Assembly: GCF_029223485.1 (NCBI RefSeq)
Contig: NZ_JARHTP010000016.1
Location: 62,001 to 126,000, forward strand
DNA from: Streptomyces coacervatus
GTDB lineage: Bacteria; Actinomycetota; Actinomycetes; Streptomycetales; Streptomycetaceae
Direction of reading: 5' to 3'
Length of the DNA stretch: 64,000 nucleotides
Position 1 is the first letter of the stretch, and the number at the start of each line of letters is the position of its first letter. The position numbers and the translations under genes are program-made. Shown here piece after piece: positions 25,579 to 34,406 of this stretch. The notes below the pieces were generated by a model. The model did not search any database. It saw only the letters and a list, made by a program, of their open reading frames with translations, and was not told where the DNA came from.

Positions 25579-26376
25579 TCAGCCCTCGGCCGGGGTGAGC
25601 AGGACGAAGTCCGCCCTGGACGGGTCGAGGCAGACGGCCAGCCGCCCGACGCCTTCCGCGTCCTGCGGCCCCATCTGCACACTGCCGCCGCTCTCGGTGA
25701 CCTTGGCGACCGCCGCGTCGCAGTCGGCGACGGCGAACACCGGGTGCCAGTACGGCCGCCCGTTCGCCAGGGAGAGGGCTTCCCCGGGAACCTCCATGAG
25801 GCCGCCCTGCATGCGCTCCGCGGGCAGCCCGGCCGGAGTGATGAGGATGTATGTGCCCCCGCCGCCCGGCAGCTCCATGTCCCCGAACTGCCAGCCGAGG
25901 ACACCGCCGTAGAACTCCTTCGCGGCCGCGGCGTCGCTCGTGTACAGCTCGGTCCAGGACAGCGAGCCCGGCTCGTCCACCAGCTCGGCGCCCTTGTTCT
26001 TCCCCGGCTGCCAGACGGCGAACTGGCCACCCAGCGGGTCGCTGTACTGCGCCATCCGGCCCCAGTCGTCGAGATCCATGGGCGCCACCCGCACCGTGCC
26101 GCCCAGCCGCTGCACGACCTGGGTCGTGGCGTCCGCGTCGGTGACGCTGTAGTAGATCATCCAGGCCGGGCGGGCGCCCTCCTCGGTGAGCCTGCCGAGC
26201 CCGGCGACGATCTTGCCGTCCTTCCGGAACATCCCGCCTTCCGTCTCCCCGCCCTCGCCCATGGACTCGTAGTCCCAGCCGAGCACGGCGCCGTAGAAGG
26301 CTGCGGCGGCACGGACGTCGGGAGCGCCGAGGTCGAGCCAGCAAGGAGAACCGGGAGCGAAGTCAGTAGTGATCAC
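25579..26376 (-). CDS. VOC family protein with two glyoxalase-like domains
   Basis: 265 aa from GTG 26376, preceded by GGGGAG. Two tandem VOC half-domains begin PGSPCWLDLGAPDVRAAAAFYGAVLGWDY and PGSLSWTELYTSDAAAAKEFYGGVLGWQ. Both have the 'FY..vLGW' signature common in Streptomyces. The fold can bind metal or small ligands in glyoxalases, resistance proteins and dioxygenases; the reaction here is not predictable. Convergent with the EF-hand gene, 11 bp apart. Confidence 0.8.
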   Translation of the reverse strand: MITTDFAPGSPCWLDLGAPDVRAAAAFYGAVLGWDYESMGEGGETEGGMFRKDGKIVAGLGRLTEEGARPAWMIYYSVTDADATTQVVQRLGGTVRVAPMDLDDWGRMAQYSDPLGGQFAVWQPGKNKGAELVDEPGSLSWTELYTSDAAAAKEFYGGVLGWQFGDMELPGGGGTYILITPAGLPAERMQGGLMEVPGEALSLANGRPYWHPVFAVADCDAAVAKVTESGGSVQMGPQDAEGVGRLAVCLDPSRADFVLLTPAEG

Positions 26377-26510
26377 GGAGCTCCCCTTTCGCGGATTTTC
26401 GTACGGACCCAGCCTGACACCGAGTCATGACACCTGCTCGTCGGGCGGCTGGCTGCGGCGGGCCGACCCATCGAGGTCAGTTGCTCGGTTCGGTTGCCGG
26501 AAGGGCGAGT

Positions 26511-27161
26511 TCACACCCTGTCGTGCGTGGGCCGGACGGTGCCGTGCGACCTCGGCCGCCGCCCCGCCACCCACCCGAACACCACCACCGAGCACACCGC
26601 CGCGAACGCACACCAGGTCGACACGAACTCCAGCCGCCACAACACCCAGCACACCAGCGCGCCCACCCCGGCGAGGAGGCCGAACGCCCGCAGCCTGCGG
26701 TCGCCGGACAGCAGCAACGCGCCGACCGTGGCCGGCAGATAGCCCGTGATGAGTACGCCCGCATACGGCAGCCCGATGACATAGCCGACGGTGTGCCCGC
26801 GGATCTCGGCTCGCACGGGACGGGTGGCAATGGCGTACGCCAGCGCGGCCGCGGTCGCCACTCCGCACAGCACGGGAATCGTCAGCCGGGCCCGGGCATG
26901 CCGTGGCACGGCGCACACCACGGCCACCGGCACCCACACCGCGAGCAGGGGAAGGGCGATCACGGCCCAGGCGACGGTGGCCGGTCCGGTGCCGCCCCCG
27001 GCGTTCCAGACCTGGGCCTCGACCAGCTGATGCACGCCGAGCAGCAAGGGCAGCGCGGCAAGCGGGAGATCACCGGTCCGGTGCACCCGCGCCACGCAGG
27101 CCACACCGATGCAGGCGATCCCGGCACCCGCGACGAGATCAGCCGTCGCACTCCAGCACAT
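26511..27161 (-). CDS. DUF6629-type integral membrane protein
   Basis: 216 aa starting MCWSATADLVAGAG, the typical beginning of this family. An in-frame ATG 12 codons upstream is less likely. Six or seven hydrophobic helices, a conserved LLGVHQLVEAQVW segment after the first pair, and Arg-rich loops are seen. Function unknown; likely cytoplasmic-membrane. It stands alone, with 134 bp of featureless DNA on its downstream side. Confidence 0.75.
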   Translation of the reverse strand: MCWSATADLVAGAGIACIGVACVARVHRTGDLPLAALPLLLGVHQLVEAQVWNAGGGTGPATVAWAVIALPLLAVWVPVAVVCAVPRHARARLTIPVLCGVATAAALAYAIATRPVRAEIRGHTVGYVIGLPYAGVLITGYLPATVGALLLSGDRRLRAFGLLAGVGALVCWVLWRLEFVSTWCAFAAVCSVVVFGWVAGRRPRSHGTVRPTHDRV

Positions 27162-27217
27162 GGCACCACCATGGCGGCGACTTCTGCTCAAATCCACTGC
27201 CGGGTCAGATCATGGCC

Positions 27218-27931
27218 TCATCCGCGCTTGCGGAGGTACGCCTCCAGCTCGGCGGCGCCGGTCAGCATCGCCCGCCCCCGGGCGGACAGCCGGCTGTGCC
27301 AGTCGCCCAGTGCGGCTTCCAGTGGCTCCAGCCCGCCGGCCGCCCGTACCTGGGCGATCAGCGGGGCGATCTGCTCCAGCAGATAGCCGCCCCGTCTGAG
27401 CTGGTGAGCCAGCCGGGCGTCCCGCACATCGGACTCGTCGTAGACCCGGTACCCGGTCAGCGGGTCGCGGCGCGGGCGTACCAGCCCGGCACGCTCCCAC
27501 TTGCGCAGCGTCGCGGGCCGCAGCCCGAGCTTTTGTGCCAGCGGCCCGATGAACGTATGGCCGGGCTCGGACGGCGGGGTGGGATCCAGGTCGCTCAGGG
27601 CGCTCTCCACGGCCTGGAGGGTCCGGCGGTCGTCGAGGAGCTGGGCGTGGCTCTCGTCGATGAGGCGGAACGCCTCGTCGACCGCGCCCTGGTTCACCGC
27701 TCGCATGATCGACGTCGCTGTGCGGTGTCCATGGCCGGGCACCAGGGCGAGAAACGCGCGCAGGGCTCCCGCGTGCAGCGAGGTGTAAGTGCGGTAGCCG
27801 TGGGGCGTGCGGACGGCGGCCGGAAGGATGCCGGCCTCCTCGTAATTCCTGATCGCCTGCGTGGACAGACCGTGCCCGCGCGCGAGATCAACGGGCCTGA
27901 GCCGATCGGCGTCTTGAAGGTTTCGCCGCAT
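27218..27931 (-). CDS. MerR family (TioE-like) transcriptional regulator
   Basis: 237 aa from ATG 27931, although an in-frame ATG at 27961 exists and would overlap the divergent gene. The N-terminal MerR helix-turn-helix is RPVDLARGHGLSTQAIRNYEEAGILP. Unusually, a second MerR-like segment (LAQKLGLRPATLRKWERAGL...RDPLTGYRVYDESDVRDA) follows at about residues 130-180, as in the TioE group. It is divergent from the erythromycin esterase gene with only 29 bp between the start codons, so it probably controls that gene. Confidence 0.82.
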   Translation of the reverse strand: MRRNLQDADRLRPVDLARGHGLSTQAIRNYEEAGILPAAVRTPHGYRTYTSLHAGALRAFLALVPGHGHRTATSIMRAVNQGAVDEAFRLIDESHAQLLDDRRTLQAVESALSDLDPTPPSEPGHTFIGPLAQKLGLRPATLRKWERAGLVRPRRDPLTGYRVYDESDVRDARLAHQLRRGGYLLEQIAPLIAQVRAAGGLEPLEAALGDWHSRLSARGRAMLTGAAELEAYLRKRG

Positions 27932-27960
27932 TGTCCTGCCGATATCGCCAAAAAGTTTCA

Positions 27961-29172
27961 ATGGCTACTGACATCAAGGAGACCACGCATGCCGTCGAGG
28001 CGGCCGCCGTCATGGGGCTGCTGCCGGCCCGGCCGCGGCTGCTCGCTCTGGGCGAGCCCACCCATGGCGAGGACACCCTGCTCGACCTGCGCAACGAGCT
28101 CTTCCGGCAGCTCGTCGAGCAGGAGGGCTACCGGACGATCGCGATCGAGAGCGACTGCCTGATGGGCCTGGTCGTGGACGCCCACGTCACCTCTGGCACG
28201 GGCACCCTCGACGAGGTCATGCAGCACGGATTCAGCCACGGTTGGGGCTCCTCCGCGGCCAACCGCGAACTCGTGCGCTGGATGCGCGCCTACAACGTCC
28301 GCGCCGACTCCGACGGCCGGCCCGCGTCCGAGCGGCTCCGCTTCGCCGGTTTCGACGGCCCGCTGGAGATCACCGGCGCCGCGAGCCCCCGCGAGGCCCT
28401 CACCGCCCTGCACGGCTGTCTCGCGGCCCGGGTGGCCGCGGACCTGCTCCCCTGCACCGCGGAAACACTGGACCGCCTGCTCGGCACCGACGACCGGTGG
28501 ACCGATCCGGCCGCGATGACGGACCCGGCCCAGTCCGTGGGGCAGTCGGCCGGGGCCGGTCGGCTGCGGCTGCTCGCCGACGATCTGGTGGCGCTGCTCG
28601 ACGCGCAGACGCCGCACCTGATCACGGCGACCTCGCGGGAGGACTGGCATCGGGCGCGCCTGTACGGGCGCACCGCAACCAGCCTGCTGCGCTACCACCA
28701 CTGGATGGCCGACCCCTCACCGAGCCGCCTGACCCGGCTGGTGGCCCTGCGGGATTCGATGATGGCCGCCAACCTCCTCGCCCTCGCCGAACAGGGCCCG
28801 GCACTGGTCCACGCCCACAACGGGCATCTCCAGCGGGACAAGAGCACGATGCGGATGGGCGGGCTGCCACTGGAGTGGTGGAGCGCCGGCGCAATCGTCA
28901 GCACCCACCTCGGCGAGGGGTACGCCTTCTTGGCCACGGCCCTCGGCACCATCCGCCACCAAGGAGTGGACACCCCGCCCCCGGACACCGTCGAAGGGCT
29001 CCTCTACGCGCTCCCGGAGGACCGCTGCGTCGTCGACACGTCCCTGCTGGCCACCACCCTCGGCGACACACGGCCCGCCCTCCGCGTGTCCCCGTTCTAC
29101 GGCTACGCCCCGCTCGACCCGGCCCACCTGGCCGGAACCGACGGGATCGTGTTCGTCAAGGACGTCCCGTAG
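27961..29172 (+). CDS. Erythromycin esterase family protein
   Basis: 403 aa from ATG 27961. The family landmark LLALGEPTHGEDTLLDLRNELF near the N-terminus, with Glu and His of the EPTHG active-site loop, is followed by ESDCLMGLVVDAHV and VHAHNGHLQRDKSTM. Members (EreA/EreB, succinoglycan biosynthesis relatives) hydrolyse macrolide lactones, but many actinobacterial ones have unknown substrates. No Shine-Dalgarno is seen before the ATG, and the upstream gap is only 29 bp, so a leaderless transcript is possible. Confidence 0.85.
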   Translation: MATDIKETTHAVEAAAVMGLLPARPRLLALGEPTHGEDTLLDLRNELFRQLVEQEGYRTIAIESDCLMGLVVDAHVTSGTGTLDEVMQHGFSHGWGSSAANRELVRWMRAYNVRADSDGRPASERLRFAGFDGPLEITGAASPREALTALHGCLAARVAADLLPCTAETLDRLLGTDDRWTDPAAMTDPAQSVGQSAGAGRLRLLADDLVALLDAQTPHLITATSREDWHRARLYGRTATSLLRYHHWMADPSPSRLTRLVALRDSMMAANLLALAEQGPALVHAHNGHLQRDKSTMRMGGLPLEWWSAGAIVSTHLGEGYAFLATALGTIRHQGVDTPPPDTVEGLLYALPEDRCVVDTSLLATTLGDTRPALRVSPFYGYAPLDPAHLAGTDGIVFVKDVP

Positions 29173-29265
29173 AGCTGGTGGCCGCACCGTCCTGCTCAAC
29201 AGTGGCGCAGCAACCGGCTCGCCTTTCATGCCGACGCCGGCCCGCGCGCCCGCGTCCAGATCACG

Positions 29266-30828
29266 TCAGCCGCATCCACCATCGCGCTGCACTGGTTGCC
29301 ACAGCCCCTGATCAGCACCTCCGGCGGCACGCTCGGTGTCGGCCTGGGCCGGCAGTGGCAGCGACCAGGTGTAGAGGTCCGGGTCGAAGGCGTTGAGGCG
29401 CTTGACGAGCCTGGCGGTCGACCAGGGCCAGCAGAAGGTGTTGATTCCGGGGAGGCCGAAGTAGTAGCCGGTGCCGCCGGCAGTGTTGTACACGGTGGTG
29501 CGCAGCGCCGCGTGCAGGGACTGCTGGTGGGCTGCTTCGGCCTCGGGCCTGACATCCAGCGTGGTCGCCCCGCTGGCGCGCAGGTGGTTGAGGGCGGCGG
29601 TGATGTAGCGGAGTTGGGCTTCGAGGACTGTGGGGACGGCTGTCGTGCCGGTGAGCAGATTCGGGCCGATGAGCAGGAAGAGGTTGGGGTATCCGCTGAC
29701 GCTGGTGCCGAGGTAGGCACGGCGGTCGTGGGCCCAGGCCTGGGCCAGTGTGCCGTCGGTGCCGTGCAGATGGGGGGCGAGCGGGATGTCGCCGATGTGG
29801 TACCCGGTCGCGAGGACGACGATGTCGGCGCGGGTGCGGGTGCCGTCGGCGCCGATGACGTCGGAGCCCTCCACGGCGGTCACGCGGGTGGGATGCAGCC
29901 GCACGTTGGGCCGGGTGAGGGCGGCGTAGTAGGTGCCGGAGGTGATAAGGCGGCGGCCGCCGAAGCGGTAGTCAGGAGTGAGGGCCCGGCGCAGAGCGCG
30001 GTCCCTTACCGAGGTACGCAGATGGAGGCGGGCAAGGGCCTCCAAAGGCCGCAGCAGGTGGGGGTGGCGCAGGGGTACGCCGATGGCTTCCTGGGTTCGG
30101 TGGTGCAGGCCGCGTAGTGCGCGGCGTGCTGCCGGGTGGTGCTGGAAGAAGCGGTGGAGCCCCGGGGGGAGGGGGTAGTCGGGTTTCGGAAGTACCCACT
30201 GCGGTGTGCTCTGGAAGACGTCGATATGAGCCGCCTTCGGCTGGATCTCGGGCAGGAACTGGACGGTGGACGCTCCGGTGCCCACCACTGCCACGCGCCG
30301 TCCGGTCAGGTCGACTTCGTGGTTCCAGCGGGCGGAGTGGAAGGCGATGCCCGGGAAGGTGTCGAGGCCGGGGATGTCGGGCCGGCGGGGCCGGTGCCAG
30401 GGGCCGGTGGCGACGATCACGGCGCGGGCGGTGTACGCGCCCGACGTGGTCTGCAGGTTCCAGCGGTGCGCTTGCGGCTGCCAGCGGATGCTCAGCACTT
30501 CGGTGTCGTAGCGGATCGCCTTGTCCGCGCCGTGCGTCACCGCGGTGGTGTCGAGGTAGTCGAGAATCTCGGACCGGTCGGCGAAGCCCCGCCTCCACGG
30601 GTGGGGTGCGAAGGAGTATTCGTACAGCATCGCCGGTACGTCGCAGCCGCATCCGGGATATGTGTTGTCGCGCCAAGTCCCGCCGAGGCGACCGGACTTC
30701 TCCAACAAGACGACGTCGTCGAAACCGGCCCGGCGCAGGGCGATCACGGCGGCCACGCCGGAGAGGCCGGCCCCGATCACCACGACGTCCGCTTCATGAC
30801 GATGGTTGTCGATGCTGTCGTCGGCCAC
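29266..30828 (-). CDS. Flavin-containing monooxygenase, Baeyer-Villiger type
   Basis: 520 aa from GTG 30828. FAD motif VVVIGAGLSGVAAVIALRR, BVMO fingerprint FPGIAFHSARW (F-x-G-x3-H-x3-W) around residue 160, NADPH motif VAVVGTGASTVQFLPE, and the later ATGYHIGD segment. It would insert oxygen next to a carbonyl or oxidise a heteroatom; the substrate is unknown. It is divergent from a Neverland-like Rieske gene with 193 bp between them, suggesting joint control and perhaps joint action on a steroid or terpenoid. Confidence 0.85.
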   Translation of the reverse strand: MADDSIDNHRHEADVVVIGAGLSGVAAVIALRRAGFDDVVLLEKSGRLGGTWRDNTYPGCGCDVPAMLYEYSFAPHPWRRGFADRSEILDYLDTTAVTHGADKAIRYDTEVLSIRWQPQAHRWNLQTTSGAYTARAVIVATGPWHRPRRPDIPGLDTFPGIAFHSARWNHEVDLTGRRVAVVGTGASTVQFLPEIQPKAAHIDVFQSTPQWVLPKPDYPLPPGLHRFFQHHPAARRALRGLHHRTQEAIGVPLRHPHLLRPLEALARLHLRTSVRDRALRRALTPDYRFGGRRLITSGTYYAALTRPNVRLHPTRVTAVEGSDVIGADGTRTRADIVVLATGYHIGDIPLAPHLHGTDGTLAQAWAHDRRAYLGTSVSGYPNLFLLIGPNLLTGTTAVPTVLEAQLRYITAALNHLRASGATTLDVRPEAEAAHQQSLHAALRTTVYNTAGGTGYYFGLPGINTFCWPWSTARLVKRLNAFDPDLYTWSLPLPAQADTERAAGGADQGLWQPVQRDGGCG

Positions 30829-31021
30829 CGGCGCCCGCCCCCTGTCTGCCCGGTGAGCGCCCCGGCGCTGATGCCGAACCGCCCCCGACCACTTACTCAG
30901 AGCGACCGAGCGTAGTGTCAGCCACGATCGTCTGTGGCGATATGACCGGTGGATGCCTCATAGGAGTGATCTTGCTGCGAGGGCCGAGTGCAGTGCGTTC
31001 TCCTGTGTTTGGCTGCCGCCC

Positions 31022-31987
31022 ATGATGCGGCATCTGCCTTACCCCAGTGGCTGGTTCTGCCTGGCGCGTTCACGAGAACTGGCCCCCGGCAAGGTCCTGA
31101 CCCGCCGCTTCATGGACGAGGACATCGTCCTTTACCGCACCCGCGACGGCCGGCCCCACGCAGTGCGTCCCCACTGCCCACACCTGGGCGCTCACCTGGG
31201 AGCGGGCGGCACCGTGGAGGGCCAGAACCTGCTGTGCCCCTTCCATCGCTTCGCCTTCGCCCCCGACGGCACCTGTGTCGGCACCCCCGACGGCCCGCCC
31301 CCGCGCGCCCGCCTGCAGCACCACACCATCAACGAGCGCAACGGCTTCCTCTTCGCCTGGCACGAACCGAAGGGCGCTCCACCCGCCTGGGAAGTCCCCG
31401 GGACCGCCCGGGCCGGAGTCGTTCCGACAGCCGCCTGGAGCACGGAAGTGCACACCTACGCCCAGGAGATCATCGAGAACACCCTCGACTACCGGCATCT
31501 CCCGGTCCTGCACCACGTTGCCGTGCAGGAACTCGACCCGCCGACGGCCCAAGGCCCCCTCCTGCGCATGCGGCTGCGTCTTGGGCCGGACCGGCCTCCC
31601 GCCCTCAAACAGAAGATCCAGGCCGACCATACGTTCCTCATGGCCGGGCTGGGATATCTCCGCGTCGATCTCCCGCTGCCCTCGCTCGGACTCGTCAGCC
31701 ACCTGTGGGCGATGCACACACCGACCGGGCCCCGGCGCACCCACATGCTGGTCGCGACGGCCTGTGCAGACATCCGCGATGAGGACGCCGCGAAACCGTC
31801 GCTCCCACGACGTGGCCTGCACCGGGCCTTCGCCCACGCGATGCTGCGCACCGCGGTCAGCAAGGTCCATCAGGACCTGAGGATCTGGAACACCAAACGC
31901 TTCGAGCCGCGGCCCCGCCTCGCCGCGAGCGACGAGGCCATCGGCCTGTTCCGCCACTGGGCCCGCCAGTTCTACCCGGCGCCGTGA
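31022..31987 (+). CDS. Rieske oxygenase related to KshA / cholesterol 7-desaturase (Neverland/DAF-36) type
   Basis: 321 aa from ATG 31022; the ribosome site is weak, and an ATG one codon on is possible. The Rieske centre is CPHLGAHLGAGGTVEG...CPFHRF. The catalytic iron segment is ENTLDYRHLPVLHHV, the N-x2-D-x2-H-x4-H pattern typical of KshA and Neverland-like sterol oxygenases and unlike the ECYHC site of the betaine enzymes. It is therefore not part of the betaine system. A reductase partner is not adjacent. It lies next to a divergent BVMO and upstream of a TetR gene. Confidence 0.78.
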   Translation: MMRHLPYPSGWFCLARSRELAPGKVLTRRFMDEDIVLYRTRDGRPHAVRPHCPHLGAHLGAGGTVEGQNLLCPFHRFAFAPDGTCVGTPDGPPPRARLQHHTINERNGFLFAWHEPKGAPPAWEVPGTARAGVVPTAAWSTEVHTYAQEIIENTLDYRHLPVLHHVAVQELDPPTAQGPLLRMRLRLGPDRPPALKQKIQADHTFLMAGLGYLRVDLPLPSLGLVSHLWAMHTPTGPRRTHMLVATACADIRDEDAAKPSLPRRGLHRAFAHAMLRTAVSKVHQDLRIWNTKRFEPRPRLAASDEAIGLFRHWARQFYPAP

Positions 31988-32198
31988 GGAAACGGGATGG
32001 TGCTGCTCGGCCCTGGGCCGCTGATACGAGGCATCGCCCGCGAGGTCTTCCGCTGACGATCAGTTCCTTGACGCGCCGGGCAAGGGTCCGCAGCGCGAGG
32101 CTCCGTGCTGCTGTAGCGGCTGCTCCAATAGAGTGGGCTCAGCAGAAAGAGGCCGTTCAACGACGGCACAGAGCCCTGCACGGACCGGAGAGGCGCAC

Positions 32199-32843
32199 AT
32201 GACCAGGGGGACCACCGAACGCAAGCAACGCGCCAACGGTGTGGAGTCCCGCCGCCGCATTCTCGACGCCACCGTGGAGATCGCGGGCGAGCGCGGCTAC
32301 GAGGGCACGTCGATCGCGGCGGTCAGTGCCAAGTGCGGACTGCCGGCCAGCTCGATCTACTGGCACTTCAAGGACAAGGACGACCTGATCGCCGCCGTCA
32401 TCGAGCGCAGCTTCGAGAGCTGGCTGGCGGCCGTCGCGCTGCCGGGCGAACAGGCCGGTACGCCGCTGGAGCGGGTCACGGCGATGGCGGCGAACGTCGC
32501 GAAGGCGCTCGTCGACGTCCCCGACTTCCTGCGTCTGGGCCTGATGCTCGCCCTGGAGCGCCGGCCCACGGAGCCCCGGGGCAGGACGGTGTTCCTCCAG
32601 GTCCGCGCCATCGCCCACCAGAGGACGGCCGACATGGTCAGGACCCTGTTCCCGGACCTGGCCGAGGACGACGTACAGACCCTGACCACCTACGCCGTCG
32701 CCGGCGCCGACGGCCTGTTCGTGCACCGGGAGATCAACGGTGCCGCCGTCGACCTGGTGGCGATGTTCGAACTGCACGCGCGGCTGGTCTACGACGCGGC
32801 GACCCGCATGACGGCGCGGACAGCCACACAGCCGCGCGGCTGA
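32199..32843 (+). CDS. TetR family transcriptional regulator
   Basis: 214 aa from ATG 32199 with GGAGAGG upstream. The helix-turn-helix is RILDATVEIAGERGYEGTSIAAVSAKCGLPASSIYWHFKDKDDLI at about residues 19-63. The C-terminal ligand-binding domain is all helical, ending with a TetR_C-type VAGADGLFVHREI. It may regulate the preceding Rieske/BVMO pair. The 211 bp before it shows no obvious operator. Confidence 0.88.
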   Translation: MTRGTTERKQRANGVESRRRILDATVEIAGERGYEGTSIAAVSAKCGLPASSIYWHFKDKDDLIAAVIERSFESWLAAVALPGEQAGTPLERVTAMAANVAKALVDVPDFLRLGLMLALERRPTEPRGRTVFLQVRAIAHQRTADMVRTLFPDLAEDDVQTLTTYAVAGADGLFVHREINGAAVDLVAMFELHARLVYDAATRMTARTATQPRG

Positions 32844-32956
32844 CCGGCAGCCGAACCCAGCCCGCCGTGGCCCGGGTGAGCGCAAGCCCAGGCCGCCCGC
32901 CGTATTCGCTTCTATCGTGGGAACACATTGACAGATGGCGCCAAGGCGGGCAGCAC

Positions 32957-34189
32957 ATGAGGGAACCGCAACCGATCGACTACGCGGCGGTCTTCCAGGC
33001 CCTGCCCGGCATGGTGGCACTGCTCACCCCCGAGCTGGTCTACGTCGACGTCAACGACGACTTCGAGCAGCTGGCCGGGCGCCCTCGTGACCAGCTGCTG
33101 GGCCGGTACATCTTCGACGTCTTTCCCGAGAACCCGAACGATCCGGCCGCGGCCGGCATGCGGGAGACCCGTGAGTCGATGCTGCGCGTGGTGGCCACCG
33201 GCGAGCGGGACACCATGGCGGTGCTCCGCTACGACATCGAGGACTCCCTGCGGCCCGGCCAGTGGCAGGTGCACTTCTGGAGCCCGGTCAACGCCCCCGT
33301 CCTCGGCCCGGACGGGAAGGTGTCACTGGTCGTGCACCGGGTGGAGGAGGTCACCGAGCTCCTGCGCGACCTCGGCACCCGGACCGACAGCGACCGGTCG
33401 GCCGTGCTGGAGGCCGAGCTCTACACCCGCGCCCGGGAGCTGCAGGGGGTCAACGAGCGCCTGCGCAAGGCGCACGCCCACGAGCGTGAGGTCGCCCTGG
33501 CCCTGCAGGCGGCGATGATGCCCACCCCCAGGCATCGCGGACCTCATCAGGCGGCCCTGCGCTACCAGCCCGCCATCGGTGGCCTGAACGTGTGCGGCGA
33601 CTGGTACGACCTGGTGGATCTGCCCGGCGACCGTATGGCGGTCGCCGTCGGCGATGTCGTCGGCCACGGTCTGGCGGCCGCCTGCGCCATGGGGCAACTG
33701 CACAGCGCCCTGAGCGCGGCCACCCGTCTCGCCGACGGCCCGGCGCAGGCCCTGGAGGCCCTCGACATGTACGCCGGCTCCGTCGACGGGGCCGAGGCCG
33801 CCACGGTGGCGACGACCTTCGTCGACTGGCACGAGCACACCATCACCTACAGCTGTGCCGGCCACCCGCCGCCCGCCGTGCTCCACTCCGACGGCACCGT
33901 GTCCTTCCTGGACCAGGCCACGGACCCGCCGATCGACGCGCGCCCCGACCATGTCACCCGCCCCCAGGCCCGCGCCCCCTTCACCGAGGGCGACACCCTG
34001 GTGCTGTACACCGACGGTCTGATCGAGCGCCGTACCGAGGACATCGACACCAGCCTGGGCCGCCTCGCCGACTGTCTGGCCCGCCACCGGCAGACCGCTC
34101 CCGAGGCCCTGGCCGACGCCCTCCTGGCCGATCTTCTTCCGTCCACGGGCAACACCGACGACACCGCGCTGGTCGTCGTCAGCCTGTAG
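32957..34189 (+). CDS. PAS-SpoIIE phosphatase
   Basis: 410 aa from ATG 32957. A PAS domain at about 10-125 (FQALPGMVALLTPELVYVDVNDDFEQLAG), a helical linker (ELYTRARELQGVNERLRKAHAHEREVALALQ) and a SpoIIE phosphatase at about 190-405 with CGDWYDLVDLPG, VGDVVGHG and DDTALVVVSL. No ATPase domain. It is the shortest of the four SpoIIE proteins in the window and a likely partner-switching phosphatase. Confidence 0.87.
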   Translation: MREPQPIDYAAVFQALPGMVALLTPELVYVDVNDDFEQLAGRPRDQLLGRYIFDVFPENPNDPAAAGMRETRESMLRVVATGERDTMAVLRYDIEDSLRPGQWQVHFWSPVNAPVLGPDGKVSLVVHRVEEVTELLRDLGTRTDSDRSAVLEAELYTRARELQGVNERLRKAHAHEREVALALQAAMMPTPRHRGPHQAALRYQPAIGGLNVCGDWYDLVDLPGDRMAVAVGDVVGHGLAAACAMGQLHSALSAATRLADGPAQALEALDMYAGSVDGAEAATVATTFVDWHEHTITYSCAGHPPPAVLHSDGTVSFLDQATDPPIDARPDHVTRPQARAPFTEGDTLVLYTDGLIERRTEDIDTSLGRLADCLARHRQTAPEALADALLADLLPSTGNTDDTALVVVSL

Positions 34190-34406
34190 CCGTCGGGCCC
34201 GGCCTCCACAAAGCGCTCCTGAGCCGGTCGTGTTCTCCCCGGTCGCCGACCGGTGCTCCTGCATGCCCGCCGTACTGCACATGGCACCCCCAGGCGTCCC
34301 CCAAAGCGCGAAAGACCTTCGCCTTTGACATCGTTGCGGGCCTTTGCGGCAAGGCCGCCTACGAATTCGCCACAGTCTCCCCCGTACTCAGCAGGAGGTT
34401 CACCGC

